Assembly: GCA_012955965.1 (NCBI GenBank)
Contig: JABBZI010000021.1
Coordinates: 1 to 64,000 of the forward strand
Origin: Clostridioides difficile
GTDB lineage: Bacteria; Bacillota; Clostridia; Peptostreptococcales; Peptostreptococcaceae
Direction of reading: 5' to 3'
DNA: 64,000 nt
Shown piece after piece: positions 26,638-35,852 of this stretch. Numbering within the stretch: position 1 is the stretch's first letter; every line of letters begins with the position of its first letter. Both the position numbers and the translations under genes were made by a program. The notes under the pieces are model-generated. The model had not been told where the DNA came from. It saw nothing but the letters and a program-made list of their open reading frames with translations, and ran no database searches.

Positions 26638-27840
26638 ATGAAAACATCAATTTTAATAGCATTAATAGAAAAAACAAGTTTTATTGTCGTACTGTTTCTT
26701 CTGATAACAAAGTTAAAAACATTTAAGCAAATATTTCAAAAAGAAGAATATAGCTTTAATGATTTGGTATGTATAGCATTAGTTTTTACCTTTTTAGCTA
26801 TATTTGGTACTTATAATGGTATAAATTATATGGGTTCAATAGTAAATACCAGAATAATATCCATAGTATCAGGAGGTGTTTTATTTGGGCCAATGGTAGG
26901 TATTACAGCAGGGGTTCTTTCTGGTATTCATAGATATTTTATGGATATTGGAGGTATAACATCTGTTCCATGTCTCTTATCGAGTATACTAGCAGGTGTA
27001 TTATCAGGATTTCTATATAAGAGGATACCGAAACAACATAGAGTAATATATGGCATATTGGTAGGTATGGTTTCTGAAAGTTTTACTATATTACTTATAT
27101 ATTTAATAGCTCACCCACATTCTTTAGCAATTCAAATAATTGGTGGAATATATTTGCCTTTAATTGTTGGACAGATTGGAATTGGATTTGTTATATCCAT
27201 AGTTGAGGGGATTGAAAAAGATAAAAAGGATATAGAAGCAAGAAATAAAGCAGAAATAAAAGCACTTCAAAGACAGATTAATCCTCACTTTTTATTCAAT
27301 TCCCTAAATACAATAGCTTCATTTATAAGATTTAGTCCAGATAAAGCCAGAGAACTAATAATAAATTTATCAACTTATCTAAGATATAATCTGGAATATA
27401 GTGATAATTTGATAGATATAAATAAAGAAGTTGAGCAGGTCAAATCCTTTGTAGAGATAGAAAAGGCTAGATTTGGAGAATTATTAACTGTATCTTATGA
27501 TATAGATGATGTAAATATAAAGATTCCAAGTCTGATTATACAGCCATTAGTAGAAAATGCAATAATACATGGGATTTTGGAAAGTGGTAAATCTGGGACA
27601 GTAAAGATATCTATAAAAAAATTACAATATTCATTAGAAAATACTGTAAGGATATCAATTGAAGATAATGGTATAGGTATAAGTGAGGAAATCATAAATA
27701 ATGTATATCAAGATAATATGCCTGAAAATAAGATTGGGCTTTATAATGTACATTTAAGACTTAAATTAATGTATGGAAATGGGCTTAATATGAGAAGAAC
27801 TGATAATGGAACCTTGATAGTATTTTATGTAAAGGAGTAG
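26638..27840 (+). CDS. LytS-type sensor histidine kinase
   Basis: A 400-residue membrane kinase. The N-terminal region has about six membrane segments of the 5TM-5TMR_LYT type with the RIISIVSGGVLFGPMVG and AGVLSGIHRY regions. The His_kinase domain follows with the phosphorylated His in RQINPHFLFNSLNT, and a HATPase domain ends the protein. The ATG at 26638 has AGAGGG before it; an upstream ATG at 26554 has no SD. It overlaps functionally with the LytTR regulator 4 nt downstream and lies two genes before cstA, like the BtsS/BtsR system controlling pyruvate uptake in E. coli. Confidence 0.92.
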   Translation: MKTSILIALIEKTSFIVVLFLLITKLKTFKQIFQKEEYSFNDLVCIALVFTFLAIFGTYNGINYMGSIVNTRIISIVSGGVLFGPMVGITAGVLSGIHRYFMDIGGITSVPCLLSSILAGVLSGFLYKRIPKQHRVIYGILVGMVSESFTILLIYLIAHPHSLAIQIIGGIYLPLIVGQIGIGFVISIVEGIEKDKKDIEARNKAEIKALQRQINPHFLFNSLNTIASFIRFSPDKARELIINLSTYLRYNLEYSDNLIDINKEVEQVKSFVEIEKARFGELLTVSYDIDDVNIKIPSLIIQPLVENAIIHGILESGKSGTVKISIKKLQYSLENTVRISIEDNGIGISEEIINNVYQDNMPENKIGLYNVHLRLKLMYGNGLNMRRTDNGTLIVFYVKE

Positions 27841-27844
27841 TGGG

Positions 27845-28615
27845 ATGAGAGCTATAATAGTGGAAGATGAGTTTCCAGCAAGAAAAGAATTGAGATATTT
27901 TATTGAAAATAAAAGTAGTATTGAGGTAGTAAGTGAATTTACTAATGGTATAGAAGTGTTAGATTTTATTCAGGAAAATAAAATAGATGTAATTTTCTTG
28001 GATATAAATATACCTCATCTTGATGGTATGTTACTTGCAAAAACATTGAATCAATTTAAATCAAGGCCTAAGATTGTTTTTATAACGGCATATGAAAATT
28101 ATGCAGTTGATGCTTTTTCTTTGGGAGTATTTGATTATGTACTTAAGCCATATTCTGAAGAAAGAATAATTTCCATGCTGAATAAGTTAGAAAAAAGTGA
28201 AATGAATAATGTTGAACTATCTAATGATAGTAATAATTTATCTGATAGCAAGAAAGACATAACAAATCAAAATATAGAAGAAATAACACATAAAATTAGT
28301 CTTTGGAAAGGTGACAAATTGGTTGTAATAGATATTGATGATATATATTATTGTGAGGCCAATGAAAGGCAGACATTTATATATACAGAGAAAGAGAAAT
28401 TTATATTAAAAGAAGGAATATCAGAAGTAGAAACTATGATAAATGATAAAACTTTTTTTAGAACACATAGGTCTTATATCGTAAACTTAAGCAAAGTAAA
28501 AGAAATTATACCATGGTTTAATAATACATACATATTAAAATTAAAAAATAGTGACTATGAGGTAACTGTAAGTAGAAGTAAAGTAAAAGAATTTAGGTTA
28601 TTGATGCATATATAA
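27845..28615 (+). CDS. LytTR family response regulator
   Basis: A 256-residue regulator with a receiver domain (phospho-acceptor D53 in FLDINIPHLDG, KP motif in YVLKPYSEE) and a C-terminal LytTR DNA-binding domain (about residues 150-255: FFRTHRSYIVNLSKVKEI). It is 4 nt after the kinase gene. The next gene encodes a CstA-like transporter, and two direct repeats ATG(T/C)ACTTAA lie between them, so cstA is the likely target. Confidence 0.93.
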   Translation: MRAIIVEDEFPARKELRYFIENKSSIEVVSEFTNGIEVLDFIQENKIDVIFLDINIPHLDGMLLAKTLNQFKSRPKIVFITAYENYAVDAFSLGVFDYVLKPYSEERIISMLNKLEKSEMNNVELSNDSNNLSDSKKDITNQNIEEITHKISLWKGDKLVVIDIDDIYYCEANERQTFIYTEKEKFILKEGISEVETMINDKTFFRTHRSYIVNLSKVKEIIPWFNNTYILKLKNSDYEVTVSRSKVKEFRLLMHI

Positions 28616-28624
28616 AGTCATTTC

Positions 28625-28646
28625 ATGTACTTAAATATGCACTTAA
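28625..28646 (+). promoter_or_regulatory. Direct repeats, candidate LytTR binding site
   Basis: ATGTACTTAA (28625-28634) and ATGCACTTAA (28637-28646) repeat with a 12-bp period just after the regulator stop and about 115 bp before cstA. LytTR proteins bind paired direct repeats. Confidence 0.45.
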
Positions 28647-28761
28647 TGTAATTAACATTTATATTAGCATAAAAAAGTATTACTATTTGAACTGGAAATA
28701 GTTTTCTTAAACTTATAAAAATTTATAAAGCAATTATATAAAAAACTAAGGGGATGAATTT

Positions 28762-30183
28762 ATGGTAAGTTTTTTAGGTTCAATAGTAGTGCTTATAGCA
28801 GGGTATTTTATCTATGGTACTTTTGTAGAAAAGGTTTTTGGAATCAATGATAAAAATCAAACTCCAGCTATAGCTTGTAGAGATGGAGTAGATTATGTTC
28901 CAATGAAATGGAAGAGAATCTTTTTAATTCAATTTTTAAATATCGCAGGATTAGGACCTATATTTGGTGCTATACAAGGAGCGTTATTTGGACCATCAGC
29001 ATTTTTATGGATTGTATTTGGAACAATCTTTGCAGGTGGAGTACATGATTTTGCTTCTGGATATTTATCAATGAAAAACAAAGGGACATCTGCATCAGAG
29101 TTAGTAGGTCTTTATTTAGGTAATAGTGCAAAAATAGCAATGAGAATATTTAGTGTTGTTCTTTTAGTATTGGTTGGAGTTGTATTTGTAACAGGTCCAG
29201 CAGGATTATTAAAAACATTGACAGGTATAAATACACAAATATGGGTTGGAGTGATAATCCTTTATTATATTATGGCTACTGTTTTACCAATAGACAAATT
29301 AATTGGTAAAATATATCCTGTATTTGGAGCTGCTTTGTTAATTATGGCAGTAGGTGTAGCAGGAGGATTAATAATAAAGGGATATAACATACCAAATATA
29401 AATTTACAAAATATGAATCCAAATGGAACTCCTTTATTTCCATACTTATTTATAACAATAGCATGTGGAGCAATATCAGGTTTCCATGCAACACAATCAC
29501 CACTTATGGCAAGATGTGTTGAAAAAGAGAGTGAAGCAAGACCTATATTTTATGGGTCAATGGTTGCAGAAGGTATAATAGCATTAGTTTGGGCAGCAGC
29601 TGCTATGTCATATTTCCATGGTATACCTCAACTTAATGTAATATTTAATGATGGTGGAGCAGCTACAGTTGTAAACACAGTGTCTGTTGGATTGATGGGT
29701 CCTATTGGAGGAGCTTTGGCTATACTTGGAGTTGTAGCATGTCCTATAACTTCTGGAGATACAGCATTTAGAAGTGCTAGATTAACAATAGCAGATGCAA
29801 TGAATTATAATCAAGATGCAGTTAAAAATAGATTTTTAATAGCTTTACCATTGTTTGCAGTTGGTGTTGCTCTTACATTTATAGATTTTAATATAATTTG
29901 GAGATATTTCTCTTGGGCAAATCAGACACTTGCTATGATAATGTTGTGGACTGGTTCTGCATATTTGGTTAAAGCAAATAAAAATCATTATATAACTACA
30001 TTACCAGCACTTTTTATGACTGTAGTTACATTTAGTTATATAATGCAAGCAAAAGAAGGTTTTAGATTGCCAGTTAATATATCTAATGGAATAGGTATTG
30101 TTGTTGCAATAATTCTTGGACTTTTATTCTTTAAAAAAGCTAAAGATATAAAAAAAGAAAATAGTCATAAATTGGCAAGTTAG
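28762..30183 (+). CDS. cstA: CstA/BtsT family carbon starvation transporter
   Basis: A 473-residue polytopic membrane protein of the CstA family, with the long conserved N-terminal region (AGLGPIFGAIQGALFGPSAF split by a helix) and the GAISGFHATQSPLMARC motif. It is the short form seen in Gram-positives; E. coli CstA is near 700 residues. E. coli homologues BtsT and CstA import pyruvate with protons. The adjacent LytS/LytTR pair resembles the BtsSR control of btsT, so pyruvate uptake is the best guess, with peptide uptake the older alternative. It ends with a strong terminator. Confidence 0.9.
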   Translation: MVSFLGSIVVLIAGYFIYGTFVEKVFGINDKNQTPAIACRDGVDYVPMKWKRIFLIQFLNIAGLGPIFGAIQGALFGPSAFLWIVFGTIFAGGVHDFASGYLSMKNKGTSASELVGLYLGNSAKIAMRIFSVVLLVLVGVVFVTGPAGLLKTLTGINTQIWVGVIILYYIMATVLPIDKLIGKIYPVFGAALLIMAVGVAGGLIIKGYNIPNINLQNMNPNGTPLFPYLFITIACGAISGFHATQSPLMARCVEKESEARPIFYGSMVAEGIIALVWAAAAMSYFHGIPQLNVIFNDGGAATVVNTVSVGLMGPIGGALAILGVVACPITSGDTAFRSARLTIADAMNYNQDAVKNRFLIALPLFAVGVALTFIDFNIIWRYFSWANQTLAMIMLWTGSAYLVKANKNHYITTLPALFMTVVTFSYIMQAKEGFRLPVNISNGIGIVVAIILGLLFFKKAKDIKKENSHKLAS

Positions 30184-30231
30184 AAAAAAACTTATTATAA
30201 AAATTAAAAAATTTATATTTAAATTATGTTC

Positions 30232-30275
30232 AAAAAATTGTAGGTGAATTTAAAATTTACCTACAATTTTTTTTA
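30232..30275 (+). terminator. Terminator of cstA
   Basis: AAAAATTGTAGGTGAATT pairs with AATTTACCTACAATTTTT, with a T8 run. It follows the cstA stop by about 50 nt. Confidence 0.88.
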
Positions 30276-30360
30276 TCAAATCTTATTTTTTATTGTATGT
30301 TTAATTTAGTTTTCCACATACTATTTTTATGATATAAATATGAAAATAGAGGTGTTAGAA

Positions 30361-30843
30361 ATGAATACTAAAAAATATAAAGATAGATTATTAAAAGAAA
30401 AAGAAAAATTAACTAATTTAGTAGTAGATATGAAAGATAATACTTTATTTGGAGATACAACTAAACATACAAGCGAAAAGTATTCATCAGGAGAGCTATC
30501 TAGCTATGATAATCATATAGGAGATATGGGAACAGATGTATATATGCAAAATATGCAAAATAGCTTAATAAATCATGAAGAGGGAAGAATGTATCAAATA
30601 GATTTAGCACTATCTAAAATAGAAGATGGAACGTATGGGATTTGTGATTTATGTCATAAACAAATAGATTTAGAAAGATTAGATATATTGCCAGATACAA
30701 ATTTATGTAATAGTTGTGCTAATGAGAATGATGATTTATTAGGAGATGCAAGTGAAAATCCTGAAGTTGAAAATACTAATTTTTATTCAGAATATTTAAC
30801 TGATTTGACTGATTTAAATAAAAATGAATTATTGAAAGATTAA
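30361..30843 (+). CDS. DksA/TraR-type zinc finger protein (YteA-like)
   Basis: A 160-residue protein with an N-terminal helical coiled region and a C4 zinc finger of the DksA/TraR type, C-X2-C-X17-C-X2-C, near residues 98-122 (CDLCHKQ...CNSC). ATG 30361 is chosen because GAGGTG lies 7 nt upstream; an ATG at 30340 precedes that SD. YteA-type proteins are associated with sporulating Firmicutes, role not established; some DksA relatives bind RNA polymerase. It appears to be a single-gene unit 48 nt before the deacetylase. Confidence 0.82.
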   Translation: MNTKKYKDRLLKEKEKLTNLVVDMKDNTLFGDTTKHTSEKYSSGELSSYDNHIGDMGTDVYMQNMQNSLINHEEGRMYQIDLALSKIEDGTYGICDLCHKQIDLERLDILPDTNLCNSCANENDDLLGDASENPEVENTNFYSEYLTDLTDLNKNELLKD

Positions 30844-30891
30844 AAACTGACATCACATATTATTCAAGTTAATTGGAAAAGAGGTAATGAC

Positions 30892-31662
30892 ATGAGAAAG
30901 ATAATATGGGGTATATGTATATGTTTATTATCACTAGTAGGTGCATATACATATAATCATAATCAAGATAACTTAAAAGAAACTTATAATTTGAGTGAAA
31001 ATAAAATCAGTGATTATGAAGATGTAATAATCAAAAAAGGAAATGATGATGAAAAGGTTATAGCTTTGACCTTTGATGATGGACCAGACGAGGTCTTTAC
31101 ACCACAAGTACTTGATATATTAAAGAAAAATGATGTAAAGGCAACTTTTTTTGTAGTTGGAGAAAAGGTAGAATATAATAAAGAATTATTAAAAAGACAG
31201 CATGATGAGGGACATGAGATAGGGAATCATACATTTACACATATAAATGTCGCAAAAAATAGTTATGGTAAGGTAGAAAAAGAAATAACAGATACACAAA
31301 ATGCTGTAAAAAATGTAATTGGAGTGGAACCCAAAATATTTAGACCTCCATATAGAGCTATGAGTAAGAGTGTTTGTGATATTATAGTCTCTAAGCGTAT
31401 GAACATAATTCTATGGTCAAACTTAGACCCTAGAGATTGGTCTAATCCTGGGGTGGGTAGTATTATAAATACTATTCTTACAAAAGTTCAAAATGGTAAT
31501 ATAATACTTTTACATGATTATAACAATAAAAGAAATGATAAGTCACAAACTATACAAGCCTTAGAAGTAGTAATACCTAAATTAAAAGAACAAGGATATA
31601 AGTTTGTAACAATATCAGAACTTATAGAACATCTAGATAAAAATGAGCAGGTACAAAAATAA
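30892..31662 (+). CDS. Polysaccharide deacetylase, membrane-anchored
   Basis: A 256-residue protein with an N-terminal signal anchor (about residues 4-20) and an extracellular NodB/CE4 domain. Catalytic motifs: TFDDGPDE (Asp and metal Asp), the HTFTH metal histidines, RPPYR, DPRDWSNPG, and LLHDY near the end. It likely removes N-acetyl groups from cell-wall glycan, which would reduce lysozyme sensitivity, a property known in C. difficile. GAGGTAATGAC precedes the ATG. Confidence 0.9.
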   Translation: MRKIIWGICICLLSLVGAYTYNHNQDNLKETYNLSENKISDYEDVIIKKGNDDEKVIALTFDDGPDEVFTPQVLDILKKNDVKATFFVVGEKVEYNKELLKRQHDEGHEIGNHTFTHINVAKNSYGKVEKEITDTQNAVKNVIGVEPKIFRPPYRAMSKSVCDIIVSKRMNIILWSNLDPRDWSNPGVGSIINTILTKVQNGNIILLHDYNNKRNDKSQTIQALEVVIPKLKEQGYKFVTISELIEHLDKNEQVQK

Positions 31663-31679
31663 AAAATACTTATTAAAAT

Positions 31680-31720
31680 ATTAATGATGTTTGTATTTCA
31701 AATTTACAAACATCATTAAT
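31680..31720 (+). terminator. Hairpin after the deacetylase gene
   Basis: ATTAATGATGTTTGTA pairs perfectly with TACAAACATCATTAAT around a 9-nt loop. It has only GTTTT after it, so it is a strong stem with a weak T tract. Confidence 0.65.
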
Positions 31721-31732
31721 GTTTTAAGATAG

Positions 31733-31762
31733 TTGCTCTTTAGAGTATTTTTTTTGTATAAT
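31733..31762 (+). promoter_or_regulatory. Promoter of lspA-rluD
   Basis: TTGCTC (31733-31738) and TATAAT (31757-31762) with an 18-bp spacer. Confidence 0.5.
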
Positions 31763-31820
31763 AATAATAGTGTGTTTTAAATAAATTTGATTTTTAAATA
31801 ACTTATAGGGGGAAAAATCA

Positions 31821-32267
31821 TTGTTATATATATTGATAATAATTCTACTCATAGGATTAGACCAATTATCTAAAATATGGGTATTGAATAATTTGGTAGA
31901 TGTATCAACAATACCAATAATAAATAATGTATTTCATTTAACTTATGTGGAAAATAGAGGTGCAGCATTTGGGTTACTACAAAATAACCAATGGATATTT
32001 ATAATAGTTGCATTGCTTGCAACAGTATTTGGATTATATTATCTTAATACAAGAAAAGTACATATATTTGGTAAATTGGGGATTATATTAGTAATATCAG
32101 GAGCATTAGGAAATCTAGTTGATAGAGTTAGACTTGGTTTTGTAGTTGACTATTTTGATTTTAGGATTATATGGGAATATGTATTTAATATGGCAGATGT
32201 ATTTGTAGTTGTAGGAACTGTATTTTTATGTATATATGTATTATTTTTTGAAAGTAAAAGTAGGTGA
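31821..32267 (+). CDS. lspA: Lipoprotein signal peptidase (signal peptidase II)
   Basis: A 148-residue membrane aspartic protease with four hydrophobic segments that removes signal peptides from prolipoproteins. The catalytic Asp residues are in NLVDRVRLG and NMADVFV; the VENRGAAFGLL motif is also present. It starts at TTG 31821 behind GGGGGA. Its 3' end is 4 nt before the rluD start; the SD of rluD overlaps the end of lspA, so the two are translationally linked, a common pair in Firmicutes. Confidence 0.95.
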   Translation: MLYILIIILLIGLDQLSKIWVLNNLVDVSTIPIINNVFHLTYVENRGAAFGLLQNNQWIFIIVALLATVFGLYYLNTRKVHIFGKLGIILVISGALGNLVDRVRLGFVVDYFDFRIIWEYVFNMADVFVVVGTVFLCIYVLFFESKSR

Positions 32268-32271
32268 TTTA

Positions 32272-33183
32272 ATGGATGAAATAAAAGAGTTTTTAGTTCT
32301 TGAAGAGGAAGAAGAAATTAGACTGGATGTTTACCTAGCAGAGCAATTAGGTGATATGTCACGAAGTTATATACAAAAAATTATAAAAGATGGTAAAGTA
32401 AAGGTTAATAATAAGGTAGAAAAGGCTAAGTATCTGGTTAAAGAAGAAGATAAGATTGTTATAGAGATACCAGAGCCTAAAGATTTAGAAGTTACAGCTC
32501 AAGATATTCCAATAGACATCGTATATGAAGATAATGATGTCTTGATAATAAACAAACCTCAGGACATGGTTGTTCATCCTGCTCCTGGAAATTATGAAAA
32601 CACATTAGTAAATGGAATTTTATACCACTGTAAAGATAAATTATCATCAATAAATGGTGTTATTAGACCAGGTATAGTCCATAGAATAGACAAAGATACA
32701 TCTGGTCTTCTTATGATAGCTAAGAATAATTATGCACATAATTTTTTAGCAGAACAATTAAAAGAACATACTATAACTAGGGAGTATGAATTTATATGTT
32801 ATGGTGTGGTTAAAGAAGATAAAATAACTGTAGACAAGCCTATAGGAAGGAACCCTAAAGATAGGCTAAAAATGGCCATAGTAAAAGATGGGAGAAATGC
32901 AACTACACATTTTGAAGTGGTAGAAAGATTTGAGAAATTTACTCATATGAGGGCTAGGCTTGAAACTGGTAGAACTCATCAAATAAGAGTCCATGCTTTA
33001 TCTATAAATCACCCACTTTTAGGTGATAATGTATATGGTCCAAAAGAAAATAAGTTTAAATTAAAAGGACAAACTTTACATGCCAAGAAATTGGGATTTA
33101 TACATCCTACTACAAAGGAGTATATTGAATTTAATTCAGAATTACCTGAGTATTTTAAGGAAGTTATTAGAAAAATTAAATAA
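32272..33183 (+). CDS. rluD: RluD/RluA family 23S rRNA pseudouridine synthase
   Basis: A 303-residue enzyme with an N-terminal S4 domain (about residues 15-65) and the pseudouridine synthase core. The catalytic Asp is D140 in HRIDKDTSGLL, and the RTHQIRVH motif is present. It should modify uridines in 23S rRNA (the RluD sites), although the exact target cannot be read from sequence. ATG 32272 has TAGGTGAT just before it; an upstream in-frame start at 32236 lies within lspA. Confidence 0.92.
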   Translation: MDEIKEFLVLEEEEEIRLDVYLAEQLGDMSRSYIQKIIKDGKVKVNNKVEKAKYLVKEEDKIVIEIPEPKDLEVTAQDIPIDIVYEDNDVLIINKPQDMVVHPAPGNYENTLVNGILYHCKDKLSSINGVIRPGIVHRIDKDTSGLLMIAKNNYAHNFLAEQLKEHTITREYEFICYGVVKEDKITVDKPIGRNPKDRLKMAIVKDGRNATTHFEVVERFEKFTHMRARLETGRTHQIRVHALSINHPLLGDNVYGPKENKFKLKGQTLHAKKLGFIHPTTKEYIEFNSELPEYFKEVIRKIK

Positions 33184-33288
33184 GATTTTGTGTAGTACTA
33201 TAAATCATTTATTTGGTTTTATATAAGTGATAAATTTAGTGAAATTTAACTAAAATATTTTATATTAAAGCATTTTGCTTAAAAAAGC

Positions 33289-33317
33289 TTGAAAAATTTG
33301 AAATATAAATATATAAT
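33289..33317 (+). promoter_or_regulatory. Promoter of the pyrR-uraA transcript
   Basis: TTGAAA (33289-33294) and TATAAT (33312-33317) with a 17-bp spacer; the RNA would start near 33324. Confidence 0.7.
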
Positions 33318-33342
33318 TTGAGTTAATGGATTATAAAAATTA

Positions 33343-33371
33343 TCTTTAAACGATACAGAGATATCGTAAGA
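33343..33371 (+). promoter_or_regulatory. PyrR-binding hairpin (anti-antiterminator)
   Basis: A lower stem TCTT/AAGA, an internal bulge TAAA, an upper stem CGATA/TATCG and the hexaloop CAGAGA (33356-33361) match the known PyrR recognition pattern (loop CNGNGA with an internal bulge). AAGACAA at 33368-33374 can instead pair with TTGTCTT at 33413-33419 in the terminator, giving the antiterminator. UMP-bound PyrR would therefore favour termination. Confidence 0.75.
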
Positions 33372-33404
33372 CAATTGCTAAATTAGACTGTATATTTTTA
33401 TATA

Positions 33405-33437
33405 AGAGCTTCTTGTCTTGTGATGAGGAGTTTTTTG
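33405..33437 (+). terminator. Attenuator terminator in the pyrR leader
   Basis: AGCTTCTT pairs with GAGGAGTT using G-U pairs, followed by T6. The loop contains TTGTCTT, complementary to AAGACAA in the PyrR site. Confidence 0.65.
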
Positions 33438-33476
33438 TTGTTTAAATTGAAAATTTAAGTAAAAATAAAATTATAA

Positions 33477-34073
<597 letters not shown>

Positions 34074-34119
34074 TAATTTTAAAATATTGTATAAGAGCTT
34101 AGCATTGAATAGTCAGGGA

Positions 34120-34205
34120 GGAGGATAAAGCTTACATAGATTGCACAAAATAAATATTATAATTTTATGTATGTGTGTCTTAATGTAGCCTTTATTCTCC
34201 TTTAT
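34120..34205 (+). promoter_or_regulatory. Long imperfect hairpin between pyrR and uraA
   Basis: GGAGGATAAAGCTTACA (from about 34124) pairs with TGTAGCCTTTATTCTCC (ending near 34202), and the inner arms also show partial pairing. It may be a second attenuator or processing site controlling uraA. It lacks a T tract, and the CAGGGA near its base does not sit in a convincing PyrR stem. Confidence 0.4.
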
Positions 34206-34354
34206 TTGAGTTTTTAATGTCATAAAATGTAAAAAGAGCAAATTATATAATAAATATATATAGATTAAAGAATAGAATCTAGGGAATGATAATTAATTAA
34301 AAGATATTAATTAAACAGATAATTTATTTATATATAATAATTTTGGAGGTTTTT

Positions 34355-35563
34355 ATGAAAAAAACAATAATGTCTTTACAGCATCTATTAGCCATGTTTG
34401 GAGCGACAGTATTAGTTCCCATTTTGACAGGTTTTAATCCGTCAGTTGCCATTTTCTGTGCTGGTGTTGGTACATTGATATTTCATTTTTGTACAGAAGG
34501 AAAAGTACCTGCCTTTTTAGGTTCAAGTTTTGCATTTATACCAGTTATACTGGCTGCTAAAGAGGCATATGGTGGAGATTTAGCATATGCTCAAGGTGGT
34601 ATAATAGTAGCAGGATTAATTTATATTATAATGTCAATTATAGTAAAAGTTGTTGGAGTAAATAAAATTAAATTGTATTTTCCAGCACAAGTTACAGGAG
34701 CTATGATAGTAGTTATAGGATTAAATTTATTGCCAACAGCTTTTAGTATGGCTTCAGCAAATTTTGTAATAGCATTTATAACTTTAGCAATAGCAATTTT
34801 AACTAATAAGTTTGGTAGAGGATTTATAAAGCAATTAGGAATATTAATAGCTGTTTTTTCTGGATATATAATATGCTTAATATTAAATTTAGTAGATGTA
34901 ACTACAATTACAGAAGCAAGTTTATTTGCAATACCTAACTTTACAATACCTAAGTTTAGCTTAGGAGCAATTGTAATTATATCTCCAGTTGTATTAGCTG
35001 TATTTATGGAACACATAGGAGATATGACTACTAATGGTGCTGTAGTAGGTAAAAACTTTATAGAAAATCCAGGTCTAAATAGAACTTTACTTGGAGACGG
35101 ATTTGCAACTATAGTTGCAGGTTGTTTAGGTGGACCAGCTAATACAACCTATGGAGAAAATACAGCTGTACTTGCTATAACTAAAAACTATGACCCTTCA
35201 ATTCTTAGACGTACAGCAGTCTTTGCTATATTACTTGCTTGTGTAGGCAAGTTTGGAGGATTTCTTCAAAGCATACCAAGTTCAGTTATGGGAGGAATTA
35301 GTATAATGCTATTTTCAATGATAACTTATGTAGGATTAAAAACTATAAGAGATAGTTCTTGTGTAGAAAGTAAAATCAATTTGTTAATAATAGCAGTTAT
35401 ATTACTAATAGGTCTTGGAACAACATACCTGTCTAATAAAGGTATCTCTATAGGTATACCAATAACAAGTACAGTAAAGATAACAGGTCTTAGCTTAGCT
35501 GCGATTGTTGGAATTGTATTAAATAGAATTTTAAATAATAAAGATTTTAAAGTTGAAGAATAG
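34355..35563 (+). CDS. uraA: Uracil permease (NCS2 family)
   Basis: A 402-residue transporter with about 14 membrane segments. NCS2 motifs are visible: QHLLAMFGATVLVP at the N-terminus, EHIGDMTTNGAV and the GGPANTTYGENTAVLAITK motif typical of uracil rather than xanthine carriers. The ATG at 34355 follows TTGGAGG. Placement behind pyrR fits control by UMP. Uptake of uracil supplies the pyrimidine salvage pathway. Confidence 0.94.
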   Translation: MKKTIMSLQHLLAMFGATVLVPILTGFNPSVAIFCAGVGTLIFHFCTEGKVPAFLGSSFAFIPVILAAKEAYGGDLAYAQGGIIVAGLIYIIMSIIVKVVGVNKIKLYFPAQVTGAMIVVIGLNLLPTAFSMASANFVIAFITLAIAILTNKFGRGFIKQLGILIAVFSGYIICLILNLVDVTTITEASLFAIPNFTIPKFSLGAIVIISPVVLAVFMEHIGDMTTNGAVVGKNFIENPGLNRTLLGDGFATIVAGCLGGPANTTYGENTAVLAITKNYDPSILRRTAVFAILLACVGKFGGFLQSIPSSVMGGISIMLFSMITYVGLKTIRDSSCVESKINLLIIAVILLIGLGTTYLSNKGISIGIPITSTVKITGLSLAAIVGIVLNRILNNKDFKVEE

Positions 35564-35603
35564 TAAATAATAACTTGTATAATTTAAAATAATTAAATTT
35601 CTA

Positions 35604-35632
35604 TAGACATTTGTAATTAATGTTGATATAAT
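35604..35632 (+). promoter_or_regulatory. Promoter of the ABC-F gene
   Basis: TAGACA (35604-35609) and TATAAT (35627-35632) with a 17-bp spacer, leaving a leader of about 210 nt. Confidence 0.65.
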
Positions 35633-35720
35633 GATTAAAAATAAATGAAAGAAAGGGCAAGGTAACTGGGACAATGAGAATATAATCTATTTTTTATAAT
35701 TTAAAGTATTGTAATTTTGA

Positions 35721-35852
35721 AAAGCCTATTTTGGTGGCTTTATTTATGATGCTTAAATTAAGGAGAGTAGATTATAGTCTATACGTTTATTTGTTATGCC
35801 TATTTATATAAATCTCTCCTTATATTTAAGTGTGTTAAGGAGGGATTTTTTT
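35721..35852 (+). promoter_or_regulatory. Two-state attenuator leader of the ABC-F gene
   Basis: A first small hairpin AAAGCC/GGCTTT (35721-35741) is followed by TTAAGGAGAG (35758-35767). The segment CTCTCCTTA (35814-35822) can pair perfectly with this element or with TAAGGAGGGATTT (35836-35848). The latter forms a terminator (stem 35810-35848, T7 tail) that also hides the SD of the ABC-F gene. A start-stop mini-ORF MRI lies at 35674-35685. This resembles antibiotic-induced attenuation known for other ABC-F genes; the inducer is not visible. Confidence 0.65.

Noticed and set aside
34110-34130. Second PyrR site from the CAGGGA sequence after pyrR
   Set aside because: The loop consensus is met, but the flanking bases do not form the required stem.
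35796-35852. Upstream in-frame start for the ABC-F gene adding 19 residues
   Set aside because: No SD precedes it and it runs through the attenuator hairpin; ATG 35853 has a strong SD and fits the family start.
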